Shown here: positions 28,323 to 37,629 of the stretch, piece by piece
Layout of the letters: each line of letters starts with the position of its first letter
Numbering within the stretch: the first letter of the stretch is position 1
DNA from: Singulisphaera sp. GP187
Lineage (GTDB): Bacteria > Planctomycetota > Phycisphaerae > Phycisphaerales > SM1A02
Direction: 5' to 3'
NCBI GenBank assembly: GCA_945869475.1
Contig: CAMBOV010000011.1
Span: 25,875-89,874 of the forward strand
DNA length: 64,000 nucleotides
Translations under genes and position numbers: made by a program
The notes under the pieces: model-generated
What the model was told of the DNA's origin: nothing
What the model saw: only the letters and a program-made list of their open reading frames with translations
The model's database searches: none

Positions 28323-29525
28323 TCACCGCAACTTCAAGCTGACCAGCGCGACCATCGTCAACACAACCGTGATCAGCCAGAAGCGCACAACGACTTGCTG
28401 CTCCTTCCATCCTCCGAGATGAAAGTGATGGTGAATCGGTGTGCAGCGAAAGAGGCGCCGTCCCTCTCCATATTTTCGGCGGCTCCACTTGAACCACGAG
28501 ACTTGCGCCATCACGCTTCCAGCCTCGAGAAAAAAGATGCCGCCGATCAAGACCAAGAGCAGTTCTTGGCGCACCGCGAGGGCCATATACGCAAGCAATC
28601 CTCCAAGCGCGAGACTCCCAGTATCCCCCATGAAAATGCGCGCTGGACTGCAGTTGAACCAGAGAAATCCAAGACACGCCCCCGCCATCGCGCCGGCCAT
28701 CACCATGAGTTCGCCGGTGCCCGCGACGCTCGGCACCATTAAGAAATAGGCGGCGCGCGGACTTCCCCCGATCCACACGAGTGCCATCATCGCAAGACTC
28801 GCAATGATCAGCGTGCCTGTCGCGAGACCATCCATCCCATCGGTGAGGTTGACGGCGTTGGACATGCCGGCAATCCACAGCATCGTGAGGATCGTGAAGA
28901 ACCCAATGCCCAGCACGATCACTCCGCTCGAAAGCGCAGGCGGCTGAATGATTGTCTCGATCGACGGCGTCGGCAGATATGTACGCTGAAATGGAAGATT
29001 CAAGACGTGAGCATCATCAAGTCCGCTCGCGCGAAAGAGAAAGAATCCAACGACGAGTCCGAGCCCGACTTGAAAGAGCAGTTTCTCCCACGTGACCAGA
29101 CCATCGCGCGTGCCGGGCGACCTGCGGCTCTGCGTCAGCTTCAACCAATCATCAAATCCGCCGACCATTCCCAGCCAGAGCACAACGATGATGCCAAGGT
29201 GGATGTATCGATTGTGCATGACATCACTGAGCAGCACCGTGCTCACGAGCAGTGCCCCCAAGATGATCACTCCACCCATCGTCGGAGTGCCCGCGCGACT
29301 CTGCATCAGCTGATTCACACTGTCATTACCGAACTCAGCCGTGTCGCCGATCTTGCGCTGCGCGAGCCATGCGATGATGCGCGGCGCGAAGCAGAGCACC
29401 AACACGAAGGCGAGTAATGACGCAAAAAGCGCGCGAAACTCGAGCTGGTACATCACCATCACCAACCACGACAACCCTCGGTCATCCAACCAACCCTGCA
29501 GGGCAACGGTGAGATTGTAAAGCAT
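28323..29525 (-). CDS. mraY: Phospho-N-acetylmuramoyl-pentapeptide transferase MraY
   Basis: The integral membrane enzyme that moves phospho-MurNAc-pentapeptide to undecaprenyl phosphate, forming lipid I. 400 residues (E. coli 360) with about 10 membrane segments. Motifs: FDDWLKL, NLTDGMDGLA (catalytic Asp pair) and MGDTGSLALGG, then the family C-terminal HHHFHLGGWKE. The start ATG 29525 overlaps the murF stop as TAATG; a longer in-frame start (29696) would lie inside murF. Last gene of the murE-murF-mraY run. murG, murD and ftsW do not follow, so the dcw cluster is split here. Confidence 0.95.
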   Translation of the reverse strand: MLYNLTVALQGWLDDRGLSWLVMVMYQLEFRALFASLLAFVLVLCFAPRIIAWLAQRKIGDTAEFGNDSVNQLMQSRAGTPTMGGVIILGALLVSTVLLSDVMHNRYIHLGIIVVLWLGMVGGFDDWLKLTQSRRSPGTRDGLVTWEKLLFQVGLGLVVGFFLFRASGLDDAHVLNLPFQRTYLPTPSIETIIQPPALSSGVIVLGIGFFTILTMLWIAGMSNAVNLTDGMDGLATGTLIIASLAMMALVWIGGSPRAAYFLMVPSVAGTGELMVMAGAMAGACLGFLWFNCSPARIFMGDTGSLALGGLLAYMALAVRQELLLVLIGGIFFLEAGSVMAQVSWFKWSRRKYGEGRRLFRCTPIHHHFHLGGWKEQQVVVRFWLITVVLTMVALVSLKLR

Positions 29526-30982
29526 TAGGCAGCCAGTCGCTCGTGCAGCGAGGCGAGAAGACGTTCGAGCGCTGCGCCGCGCGATCCCTTCAAGAGGATC
29601 GCATCCCCCGTCATGAATTCGCTGACCACTCGACTTACACCGATGGGATTGAGCTCTGCGACTTGCACGACCTTGCACCCTCCGACACTCTGACAAGCGC
29701 GTGCTGCGTGGGCGGCGAGCGGTCCAACGAAGATCGCAACATCGGGTGGCGTTCCACCGACGCCGCGCGCGACCGCGCGACCGATCTCGTCGTGCAATTG
29801 CGCTGCCTGCTCGCCGAGTTCGAGCATGTCTCCGAGCACCACAACTCGACGCTGCCCTCTGGGGACGAGTTCGGTAAAGGTCGAAAGCGCCGCCAGCACC
29901 GCGTCTGGATTTGCGTTGTACGCATCGTTGTAAATCGTGAGGTCTCCGTACTGCTGTTTCACGAATCGCATCTCACTCGCGGTGACGCTCGCGAGTCCGC
30001 GTGACATTTGCTCATCGGTGAGACCACTCTCGATACCGATGGCGATCGCTGCGAGCGCATTGAGTGCGTTGTGCTCACCTTCAAGCGAGAGTTCGACCTG
30101 CATCGAGCGACCGCACGCTTCGATCGCGAGTAGTTGACCTCCACCAGCGCGGGCCGAGCGCCGTCGCAGCCGCACGTGATTCATCGGACCCTCTCCAAAG
30201 CGAATCACCCGCACACCCACCGGCAGTGCTCGCGCGAGTGCCTCATCCAAGAGCGAGTTGTCGCCCCGAACCACGGCCAATCCGCCTGCACTGAGCGTCG
30301 AGATCAATGCGCATTTCTCTCGCATAATCGCGTCGACCGATCCAAGTCCTTCGAGATGGGCGCGACCGACCATCGTGATTACGGCGATGTTTGGTTTCGC
30401 GAGCGATCCGAGCATTTCAATCTCACCCGGCGCGTTCATTCCGATCTCGGCCAAGAGATAGTCGTCGCCCCGTCGTCCGCCGCAGAGCGTGATCGGAACG
30501 CCGATGTCATTGTTGAAACTCTTTGGACTCGCACTTCCTTGAAACTGTGTTGCGAGCACTCCCTCGATCAGCCGCCGAGTCGTTGTCTTTCCGGCACTTC
30601 CTGTGATCGCAACAACGCGAGTCCCTGTGAGCATCTGCCGCCATGCGGCCGCTGCGGCTTGCAGCGCACTGCGCGTCTCGCGCACGACGAGCACTGCGCA
30701 CGCCTGAGGCGTCGCCAATCGAATGCGCCGCCACTTCGCCTCTTCAACAACCAGAATTCGCGCACCCGCCCGCACCGCTTCGAGCAAGTGATCATGCGCA
30801 TCGTGACGGTCACCATGCAATGCGAAAAAGACTCGGTCTGAGAGATCACACCGCGTATCGGTACCGACTCCGCGAGTTGGTCGGGGCGAGGTTGGCGCAA
30901 TCGCCCACGTTCCAGCGACCGCCCCACGCAATTCTTCTGGCGTCATAAAAAAACGAGTGGCGCAGAGAGATTCGAACGTCAT
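29525..30982 (-). CDS. murF: UDP-MurNAc-tripeptide:D-Ala-D-Ala ligase MurF
   Basis: Adds D-Ala-D-Ala to the nucleotide tripeptide in the cytoplasm. 485 residues, slightly above the usual 450. Motifs: an N-terminal MurEF catalytic domain, P-loop TGSAGKTTTRRLIEG, NDIGVPITL, LAEIGMN, and the C-terminal ligase domain with YNDAYNANPDAV. ATG 30982 overlaps the murE stop by 4 bases (ATGA); its own stop overlaps the mraY start. The P-loop reads GSAGKTTT rather than GTxGKTTT, a conservative change seen in this family. Confidence 0.95.
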   Translation of the reverse strand: MTFESLCATRFFMTPEELRGAVAGTWAIAPTSPRPTRGVGTDTRCDLSDRVFFALHGDRHDAHDHLLEAVRAGARILVVEEAKWRRIRLATPQACAVLVVRETRSALQAAAAAWRQMLTGTRVVAITGSAGKTTTRRLIEGVLATQFQGSASPKSFNNDIGVPITLCGGRRGDDYLLAEIGMNAPGEIEMLGSLAKPNIAVITMVGRAHLEGLGSVDAIMREKCALISTLSAGGLAVVRGDNSLLDEALARALPVGVRVIRFGEGPMNHVRLRRRSARAGGGQLLAIEACGRSMQVELSLEGEHNALNALAAIAIGIESGLTDEQMSRGLASVTASEMRFVKQQYGDLTIYNDAYNANPDAVLAALSTFTELVPRGQRRVVVLGDMLELGEQAAQLHDEIGRAVARGVGGTPPDVAIFVGPLAAHAARACQSVGGCKVVQVAELNPIGVSRVVSEFMTGDAILLKGSRGAALERLLASLHERLAA

Positions 30983-32505
30983 AGTGAAACTCCTTGAATG
31001 GTTCGCGTCGCGCACGAAGCGAGCGCCGCGCGCGCTTCGATGCGATCGTCAAATGGAAACTTTTCCTTCCCGATGATCTGGTAGTCCTCGTGACCCTTGC
31101 CCGCGATCAAGACCAAATCGCCAGGGCGTGCCATCCCAATGGCTGAGCGAATCGCCGTCGCGCGATCGCACTGCTGCTCGACCGTTGCAGCGCAGTTTGC
31201 TTGAATTCCACTGCAAATCTCGTCGATGATCGCCTGCGGCGACTCCGTTCGCGGATTGTCGCTCGTCACGATCACGTGATCGGCGTGCGTGACCGCCGTC
31301 TGCGCCATGCGAGGGCGCTTCGATCGATCGCGATCCCCGCCACATCCAAAGACCAGGATCAGCCGTCCATCGGTCACGACTGGACGCACCGCAGCAAGCA
31401 CGTTGAAGAGTGCATCGTCGGTGTGCGCGTAGTCAACGAGCACTGCAAAGTCACTCGTCGCAGAAGTCACAAACTCAAGTCGTCCTGGCGGCGCGACTGC
31501 TCCCGCGAATCCACGTGCGAGCGCGCTCACATCGACTCCGACCGACCACGCCGCTGCGGCAGCTTGCAGCGCGTTCATCGCGTTGTGCCGTCCAATCGAT
31601 TGGAACTCGACGTCAAGATCTCCCCACGGACCGCGCATCCGAAGTGCCATTCCACCAAGGGTGACCCGCACGACTTCGACGAAACATTCCGCGCGACTCT
31701 CGCGCGCACTGCATCGAAGGATTCGCGCGCTGCACCCTCGCACCATCTGTTCGTGCGCTGCGTCATCGCAGTTGACGACGGCGCAACTTCCAGAAGCGAG
31801 TGTGCGAAAGAGTTTCGCCTTCGCAGCCCCGTACGCCTCCATTGTCAGGTGGTAATCGAGATGATCCCCAGTGAGATTCGTGAAGACCCCAACTGCGAAA
31901 TCGATCCCGTCGACGCGCCCTTGATCAAGCGCGTGGCTTGAGACTTCCATGACGGCGCAGGCACACCTGTTGTGCACCATGCGCGCGAAAATCGATGCGA
32001 GTTCAGTCGCGCCTGGCGTCGTCAATTCTGCAGGTTCGCGGGTGTTTCCATCGTCGGTGAGCACGGTGCCGAGCAGTCCGCATCGCGTTCCCGCGTGGTT
32101 GATGAGGTGCTGCGTGAGAAAGGCGGTCGTCGTCTTGCCGTTGGTTCCGGTGATGCCGACCATGCGCATCGCGCGAGTTGGAAATCCGTGAAACGTCTGT
32201 GCGAGCGCCGATGTCGCGCGGGTGGCGTCCGTGGCTACAAGAATCGCAACCGGTTCTGTGGCGCGGGCGCACTGCACGGTCGCCCCGGAGAGATCAACCG
32301 ACGCATCGACGCAGATCGCCACCGCTCCGCGCGCCACGGCATCAGCGATGAAGTGTGTGCCGTCGCCGCGACTTCCACAACGGGCGATGAACAGCGTGCA
32401 AGGCCCGACCAAGCGCGAGTCATCCGTGACAGCGAGGACTGTCGGATCACTCGAACGCACGACCGAGACGCCGTCCACATTGGCGATGAGATGAGACAAC
32501 TTCAT
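30979..32505 (-). CDS. murE: UDP-MurNAc-L-Ala-D-Glu:meso-diaminopimelate ligase MurE
   Basis: 508 residues. P-loop ITGTNGKTTTAFL, the carbamylated-Lys region (GAAKAKLF), and SDNPRTESP carrying the DNPR motif that selects meso-diaminopimelate over lysine. This indicates a DAP-type peptidoglycan. A GGAGG lies 11 bases before ATG 32505, so this gene, unlike the leaderless ones, has a Shine-Dalgarno. A 44-base gap separates it from queA; it may share that transcript. Translationally coupled to murF. Confidence 0.96.
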   Translation of the reverse strand: MKLSHLIANVDGVSVVRSSDPTVLAVTDDSRLVGPCTLFIARCGSRGDGTHFIADAVARGAVAICVDASVDLSGATVQCARATEPVAILVATDATRATSALAQTFHGFPTRAMRMVGITGTNGKTTTAFLTQHLINHAGTRCGLLGTVLTDDGNTREPAELTTPGATELASIFARMVHNRCACAVMEVSSHALDQGRVDGIDFAVGVFTNLTGDHLDYHLTMEAYGAAKAKLFRTLASGSCAVVNCDDAAHEQMVRGCSARILRCSARESRAECFVEVVRVTLGGMALRMRGPWGDLDVEFQSIGRHNAMNALQAAAAAWSVGVDVSALARGFAGAVAPPGRLEFVTSATSDFAVLVDYAHTDDALFNVLAAVRPVVTDGRLILVFGCGGDRDRSKRPRMAQTAVTHADHVIVTSDNPRTESPQAIIDEICSGIQANCAATVEQQCDRATAIRSAIGMARPGDLVLIAGKGHEDYQIIGKEKFPFDDRIEARAALASCATRTIQGVSL

Positions 32506-32549
32506 GCACGATTCCGCCTCCCATCATCGGCATTTCTTCTCGCGCCGCT

Positions 32550-33707
32550 TCAAGGTTGAATGAGCATTGCATCACCAAATGAGTAGAAGCGGTAACGCTC
32601 CCGCTGCGCGAGTGCGTAGAGCTCTTTCAGTTGGTCCAAACCGACCAGTGCGCCGACCAAAGCGAGCAGCGTCGAGCGTGGCAAGTGAAAGTTCGTGAGG
32701 AGTCGTGTGGTCCATTGAAACTCGAATCCAGGGGTGATGAGAATGTTGGTCACGAAGTCCATCACCGTCGCATCGGGAGAGCCCGCCGCGATCATCGCCC
32801 GAGCTGCGCTGAAGATCTCGGGTGAGAGACGCGCGCCAAGACTCTCTAGGAGCCGAACAGAAGTCGTTCCTATAACAAGAGATACGTCTCGGTTGAGCCC
32901 CGCCAGAGCGACGGCATTTCGCGCGCTGATTCGGCAGCGTTCGTGGTGCATCGGATGCGCACTGAGTTTCTCGGCGTCAACCGGGCGAAAGGTTCCAGTG
33001 CCAACCTGCAGTTCGATTGCGATGCGCTCGACCCCGAGCGCGTCGATGCGCGACAAGAGTTCTGGTGTGAAATGCAACCCCGCGGTGGGAGCGGCGCAAC
33101 TTGGCAACTCCGACTCACGAGAGAAGACAGTCTGGTACTCCGCTCGATCGACCGCATCAGATTCCACGTCGCTTCCCGCCGCCCGTCGCGCGTGCAGGAT
33201 GTACGGCGGCAGCGGAGTGCGACCCGACCGCTCCCAGATTCGCGCGGCGTCGCTCCCCGCAGCGAGCGCCACTTCCCAGTGCATCTCGCGACGCGAGTGA
33301 AGCGTGATTCGATCTCGCTGCGCACCGTCGTTCGCGCCCGCAGCAATGAGTTCGAACTCATCTCCAGGATGGAACTTCTTCGACCCCTTGATGAGCGCGA
33401 TCCAACGATCGTCGGCAGCTCGTCCCAAGAAGAGCCCTTCTGTTTCGCGCCCATCGCTCACTCGCCGCGCCACAAATCGCAGCGGGGCGACGCGCGTTTC
33501 ATTGACGATCATCGCACTGCCCGAGGGCAAATACTCAGGTAAATCAGCCACTTTTCGATGCTCGACCCGACCTGAACTCTGGTGAAAGACGAGCATCCGC
33601 GCCTGATCTCGAGGATGGGCTGGACTCGTCGCGATCAGCGAGCCATCCAGCGGATACTCGAGTTCACTCGCGAGAAGATCGCCCATCGAAGGTGGCACCT
33701 GCGTCAT
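32550..33707 (-). CDS. queA: S-adenosylmethionine:tRNA ribosyltransferase-isomerase QueA
   Basis: Makes epoxyqueuosine on tRNA by transferring the ribosyl moiety of SAM to preQ1. The 385-residue protein is slightly longer than usual. Motifs include IAPLRF-like VAPLRFVARR, PLPPYI (PPYIL), YQTVFSRE, GLHFTPELL and the GTTSVRLLES/TRLLTNFHLPRSTLL block. It overlaps fmt by 4 bases (33704-33707), part of the def-fmt-queA run. No preQ1 riboswitch is seen. Confidence 0.95.
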   Translation of the reverse strand: MTQVPPSMGDLLASELEYPLDGSLIATSPAHPRDQARMLVFHQSSGRVEHRKVADLPEYLPSGSAMIVNETRVAPLRFVARRVSDGRETEGLFLGRAADDRWIALIKGSKKFHPGDEFELIAAGANDGAQRDRITLHSRREMHWEVALAAGSDAARIWERSGRTPLPPYILHARRAAGSDVESDAVDRAEYQTVFSRESELPSCAAPTAGLHFTPELLSRIDALGVERIAIELQVGTGTFRPVDAEKLSAHPMHHERCRISARNAVALAGLNRDVSLVIGTTSVRLLESLGARLSPEIFSAARAMIAAGSPDATVMDFVTNILITPGFEFQWTTRLLTNFHLPRSTLLALVGALVGLDQLKELYALAQRERYRFYSFGDAMLIQP

Positions 33708-34756
33708 CGCGTGGCGCCATCATCGCGAGAGTCTGACGCAGGCTTCGGCGACGACTCGATTCGAGCGCCCGCACCGAGGCGCCGTCCATTCAGAAACGCC
33801 GCGAGTGCGACCGCGCGACTGCCAGGAGCTTGCACTTCAAGAAGTTCGACTGACCCTGTGCCACATGCGACCGTGCCATCGATCAAGATCTCACCGGCAG
33901 CGTGCACTTCACCAGCGAGTGCTGCGTTCGCCGCGCCATGGTTCGCACCGCCAGCCTGCCCGCCGACTCGCGCACGAAGAATCGCGACGGCGTGCCCCGC
34001 GATCGTCGCGTCGACCCCAGGCCACGGACTCAACCCATTGATCCGCGAGCTCACCTCATCGGCAGTGCGTGTGAAGTCGACCCATGCATCTGCCCGCGAG
34101 AGCTTTCGCGCGCGCGTGGCGAGCGATTCATCTTGTGCCCGCGCGCGCGCCGTTCCTGCCAGACATTGCGCGACGACTTTCATCAGCGCGTCAACACCCA
34201 GCACCGCGAGCCGATCATGCAGTTCCCCCGCTGTTTCTCCGTCGATTCGCGGCGTTTCCGCCATTGCGAAGACCCCCCCAGCGTCCATCCGCTCGCCCAC
34301 TTCGATCACGCTCACCCCCACCCGTGCATCACCCGCCATGAGTGAACGCTGGATCGGCGCCGCCCCCCGCCACGCGGGCAGAAGCGAACCGTGAAGGTTG
34401 ATCGCAACGACGCCGCGCAATAACTCAAGAGAGAGCTTTTGCCCGAACGCAACAACCACAAAGAGCGCGGACTTCGTCTCCTGAATCGTCTCGAGCGGCT
34501 CAGTGCCGTTCACATTGGCAGGGCGAATCAGCGGCAAACTGTGGGAGAGCGCCCATTCGCTGACAGGCGTTGGCTGCTCGAGTCGACCTCGACCAGCGGG
34601 ACGATCGGGCTGCGAGACCACCATACGAATCTCGACGCGCAACGCATCGGCTCGCGCGCGAATCGCCTCAAACGATGGAACTGAAAAAGCCCCGCTGCCC
34701 AGCAGCACCACTCCCACGCGAGGTGAATCGCCGTGCGAATCACCAGAGTGACTCAC
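33704..34756 (-). CDS. fmt: Methionyl-tRNA formyltransferase
   Basis: Formylates initiator Met-tRNA with 10-formyl-THF. 350 residues (E. coli 315); the extra length is in the N-terminal leader and C-terminal tail. Motifs: VVSQPDRPAGRG, VVAFGQKL, INLHGSLLPAWRGAAPIQ with the catalytic His and Asn, and the C-terminal OB domain. Overlaps def by 4 bases (34753-34756), the standard def-fmt pairing. Confidence 0.95.
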   Translation of the reverse strand: MSHSGDSHGDSPRVGVVLLGSGAFSVPSFEAIRARADALRVEIRMVVSQPDRPAGRGRLEQPTPVSEWALSHSLPLIRPANVNGTEPLETIQETKSALFVVVAFGQKLSLELLRGVVAINLHGSLLPAWRGAAPIQRSLMAGDARVGVSVIEVGERMDAGGVFAMAETPRIDGETAGELHDRLAVLGVDALMKVVAQCLAGTARARAQDESLATRARKLSRADAWVDFTRTADEVSSRINGLSPWPGVDATIAGHAVAILRARVGGQAGGANHGAANAALAGEVHAAGEILIDGTVACGTGSVELLEVQAPGSRAVALAAFLNGRRLGAGARIESSPKPASDSRDDGATR

Positions 34757-35262
34757 TCGCGCTCCTGCGCTGACTCAAGGATTCGAAGTCGCTTGCGGTT
34801 GACCAAGCGATCGATCGGCGACATCCGATCGATGATCAGAATTCCGTCGAGGTGGTCGACCTCATGCTGCCAACAACGCGCCATCAATTCAGCGCTTTCC
34901 ATTGTGAACAGTTCGCCATTCAATCCCGTCGCCTCGATCACCGCATGGGGTTGGCGCCGCACCGATCCGCGAATCTCTGGCAGGCTCAAACACCCCTCTT
35001 CTTGAGCTCCAAGCACTCCATCGATCAGCAAGAACTTCGGATTCACGAAGACCTTCTCATCGCCGCCATCTTCAGACTGCCCCACCGTCACGAAGATGCG
35101 CTTCGAGACTCCAATCTGTGGCGCGGCGAGTCCGATGCCCCCCTCGGCATGCATCACCTCGATCATTTGCGCGACCAGTGACTCGATCGACGCATCGATC
35201 TTTGCAACGGGTTGGGCGCACTGGCGTAAAACAGAGTGAGGATGGATCACAATCGTTCGCAT
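34753..35262 (-). CDS. def: Peptide deformylase
   Basis: Removes the N-formyl group from nascent proteins. 169 residues, with all three motifs intact: GIGLAAPQ, EGCLSLP and QHEVDHLDG, where the Cys and two His bind Fe2+ and Glu is catalytic. First gene of the def-fmt-queA-murE-murF-mraY unit. TAGCCT (35283 to 35278) lies 15 bases before ATG 35262 and may be its -10 box. Confidence 0.96.
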   Translation of the reverse strand: MRTIVIHPHSVLRQCAQPVAKIDASIESLVAQMIEVMHAEGGIGLAAPQIGVSKRIFVTVGQSEDGGDEKVFVNPKFLLIDGVLGAQEEGCLSLPEIRGSVRRQPHAVIEATGLNGELFTMESAELMARCWQHEVDHLDGILIIDRMSPIDRLVNRKRLRILESAQERE

Positions 35263-35374
35263 GGGTGGTTGCTTCGAAGGCTAATCTAGAATCAGTCACA
35301 AGAGGTTCCGCGGCGTCACTCTTCGACCGATGCGGTACGCTCCGAAGGCTCACGACCACCCGAGACAAAACACA

Positions 35375-36838
35375 GTGATTCTCCCTTGGAAAAAGAAAGA
35401 TGGTGCCGGCGAGGTGAAATTCGTTGCCTTGCCCGAGAAGGCTCGCCCCTTCCTCGACCGCGCGACCAAAGCGCGTGACCAGTCGGCGTTTGACGTTGCG
35501 CTCTTCTACTACGCCAATTCACTCAAGTGGGACCCCACCAACCTCGCGGTCCATGAAGAGATGTACGCCTGCGCGCGACAGTTTCACACCGCCGGCGGCA
35601 AGCCGGCAACGACGACCGAGGCTCGCCCACTCGAGGGACCCCTCCCAACCGATCGGCTCGCAGTCGCCGAACTTCTCTGGATGCGCGACCTCAATAACCT
35701 CGAACGCGCACTCGACATGATGACTGCCGCTTCGAAGGCTGAACAGACTGCGTTCGGCGCGTGGGTCGGTCCCAAAGTATTCAATCTGCTCTCGGTCACC
35801 CTGCGCGACAAGCCCAACAAGAAGTTGCTCTTGCGGGCGAAAGATCTCTTCATCGGCGTCGGATCGTGGGAAGAAGCGAAGTTGTGCGTCGAACAGGCGA
35901 TCAAGGCCGACCCAACCGATATTCAACTCGACCGTGAATTCAAGCAGATTCTCGCGCAGCGAGCGATCGACGCAGGCGGCTACGACCGCGAGGGCGGTCC
36001 TGGGAACTTCCGCGGAAATGTGAAAGACCTCGAGAAACAGCAGGCTCTTGCTGAGAAGGATGCGATCACCGGAAGCGCCGGAACCGAAGAGCGCAACCTC
36101 GAGCGCACCAAAGCTGACTTCGATGCAAACCCGACGAGCCCAGACCTCGTGCAAAAGTATTGCGTTGCACTGCGGCGCATGGGAACCCCCGAGCATGAAT
36201 CGCTCGCCTACCGCGTCTACCTCACCGCGTACGAGCAGTCGAAGGAATACCGCTTCAAGATGGCGGCGGGCGACATCAAACTGATGCGTGCAGGACGGCA
36301 ACTCTCGGCCGCCGAAGAGGCGCTCAAGAACGCGCCTGCAGATGAAGCAGCGCGGGCAACCGTCGCGCGCGTGCGCAAGGCTGTGCTCGAATTGCAGGCC
36401 GGTGAGTACCGCGAGCGGATGGCGATCTACCCCACCGACCGAGCGATCAAGTCCGCGCTCGGAACAGTGCTCTTTGAGCTCGGCGAATTCGAAGAGGCGA
36501 TGGGCTGTCTGCAAATCGCCAAAGAAGAACCCAAGGGACGCGTCGCAGCCGCCCACATGCTCGGCCGATGCTTTGCAGTTTCAGGATGGCACACCGAGGC
36601 CATCGGCGAGTACAAAGATGCAATCGCATCGATGGATGTCACGCAAGCAGACCGAGAGCAAGACATTCGATATGACCTCATGCTCTCGTTGATCGAACTC
36701 GCACGCAGCGAGAAGAGCGCACAACATGCGCGCGACGCAGCTGAGATTTGCTCTGGAATCCTGCGAAAAGACATTAGCTTTCGCGACATTCGGCAACGCC
36801 GAAAGGATCTCGACGCACTCGTCAAGGAACTCTCGTGA
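35375..36838 (+). CDS. TPR-like repeat protein of unknown function
   Basis: About 487 residues, cytoplasmic (no signal or membrane segment). The N-terminal basic patch ILPWKKKDGAG is followed by tetratricopeptide-like helices in two blocks: around 30-200 (for example AFDVALFYYANSLKWDPTN, EEAKLCVEQAIKADPTD) and around 330-470 (ALGTVLFELGEFEEAMGCL). TPR arrays bind partner proteins. It couples by GTGA to kdsB. The start is unsure: GTG 35375 gives the shortest natural N-terminus, ATG 35330 adds 15 residues. TAATCT at 35282-35287 may be its promoter, overlapping the def box. Confidence 0.75.
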   Translation: MILPWKKKDGAGEVKFVALPEKARPFLDRATKARDQSAFDVALFYYANSLKWDPTNLAVHEEMYACARQFHTAGGKPATTTEARPLEGPLPTDRLAVAELLWMRDLNNLERALDMMTAASKAEQTAFGAWVGPKVFNLLSVTLRDKPNKKLLLRAKDLFIGVGSWEEAKLCVEQAIKADPTDIQLDREFKQILAQRAIDAGGYDREGGPGNFRGNVKDLEKQQALAEKDAITGSAGTEERNLERTKADFDANPTSPDLVQKYCVALRRMGTPEHESLAYRVYLTAYEQSKEYRFKMAAGDIKLMRAGRQLSAAEEALKNAPADEAARATVARVRKAVLELQAGEYRERMAIYPTDRAIKSALGTVLFELGEFEEAMGCLQIAKEEPKGRVAAAHMLGRCFAVSGWHTEAIGEYKDAIASMDVTQADREQDIRYDLMLSLIELARSEKSAQHARDAAEICSGILRKDISFRDIRQRRKDLDALVKELS

Positions 36839-37578
36839 GTGCACTTCGGGTGGTCGCGGTGATCCCCGCGCGTATGAATTCATCGCGTTTTCCAGGCAAG
36901 ATGCTCGCCTGCGAAACTGGCAAGCCACTCATCCAACACGTTTTCGAGCGTGCGACGCAGTGCTCGCGCATCTCATGCGTCTTGATCGCAACCGACGACC
37001 CATCCATTCGCGACGCGGCACACTCATTCGGTGCAGCCTGCGTTCTGACCCGCAGCGACCATCCCAACGGCACGAGTCGAATTGCGCAAGCGGTCGAGAC
37101 TCTCGACGCTGACATCATCGTCAATGTGCAAGGCGATGAGCCTGAGGTCGAACCGCAGCTCATCGACGCTGCAATCGGCGCGCTCGAAACGGATGCGGGT
37201 GCGTCGATGTCGACGGTTGTCTCACCCTTCCTCGCAGACGAAGACCCGTCCAACCCACACGTCGTGAAGTGCGTCGTCTCGCGCAACAATCGCGCCCTCT
37301 ACTTCTCGCGCTCGTTGATTCCGTGCAATCGTGACCTCGTTGCGACACCGCTCGCACAACCACTCAAGCACGTTGGCATCTATGTCTATCGCAAGTCATT
37401 TCTCGCGACGTTTGTCGCACTTCCGGCGACGCCCCTCGAGCAGACTGAACAGCTCGAACAACTGCGCGTGCTTGAACACGGATACGCCATCGCGGTCGCG
37501 CATGGCATCGCTCGTTCGCAGGGCATCGATACCCCTGCGCAGTACGCGGCATTCGTCGCACGTTGTCGCGGTCAGTGA
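36835..37578 (+). CDS. kdsB: 3-deoxy-manno-octulosonate cytidylyltransferase (CMP-KDO synthetase)
   Basis: Activates KDO with CTP for lipopolysaccharide core synthesis. 247 residues, the normal size. Motifs: VIPARMNSSRFPGKML, ATDDPSI, NVQGDEPEVEP with the Mg-binding Asp, and LKHVGIYVYRKSFL; C-terminal LEQLRVLEHGYAI. Presence of kdsB supports an LPS-bearing outer membrane. Start GTG 36835 overlaps the TPR gene stop. pyrG, which makes the CTP it uses, lies 2.7 kb downstream. Confidence 0.95.
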   Translation: MSALRVVAVIPARMNSSRFPGKMLACETGKPLIQHVFERATQCSRISCVLIATDDPSIRDAAHSFGAACVLTRSDHPNGTSRIAQAVETLDADIIVNVQGDEPEVEPQLIDAAIGALETDAGASMSTVVSPFLADEDPSNPHVVKCVVSRNNRALYFSRSLIPCNRDLVATPLAQPLKHVGIYVYRKSFLATFVALPATPLEQTEQLEQLRVLEHGYAIAVAHGIARSQGIDTPAQYAAFVARCRGQ

Positions 37579-37629
37579 AGGAACCGCGGTGGCGGTCGGC
37601 ATTGCGACGTCACGGTTCCGACGCCGGCC

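Noticed and set aside
35519..36556. 345-codon minus-strand frame over the TPR gene
   Set aside because: Antisense shadow; sense frame has TPR periodicity and couples to kdsB.
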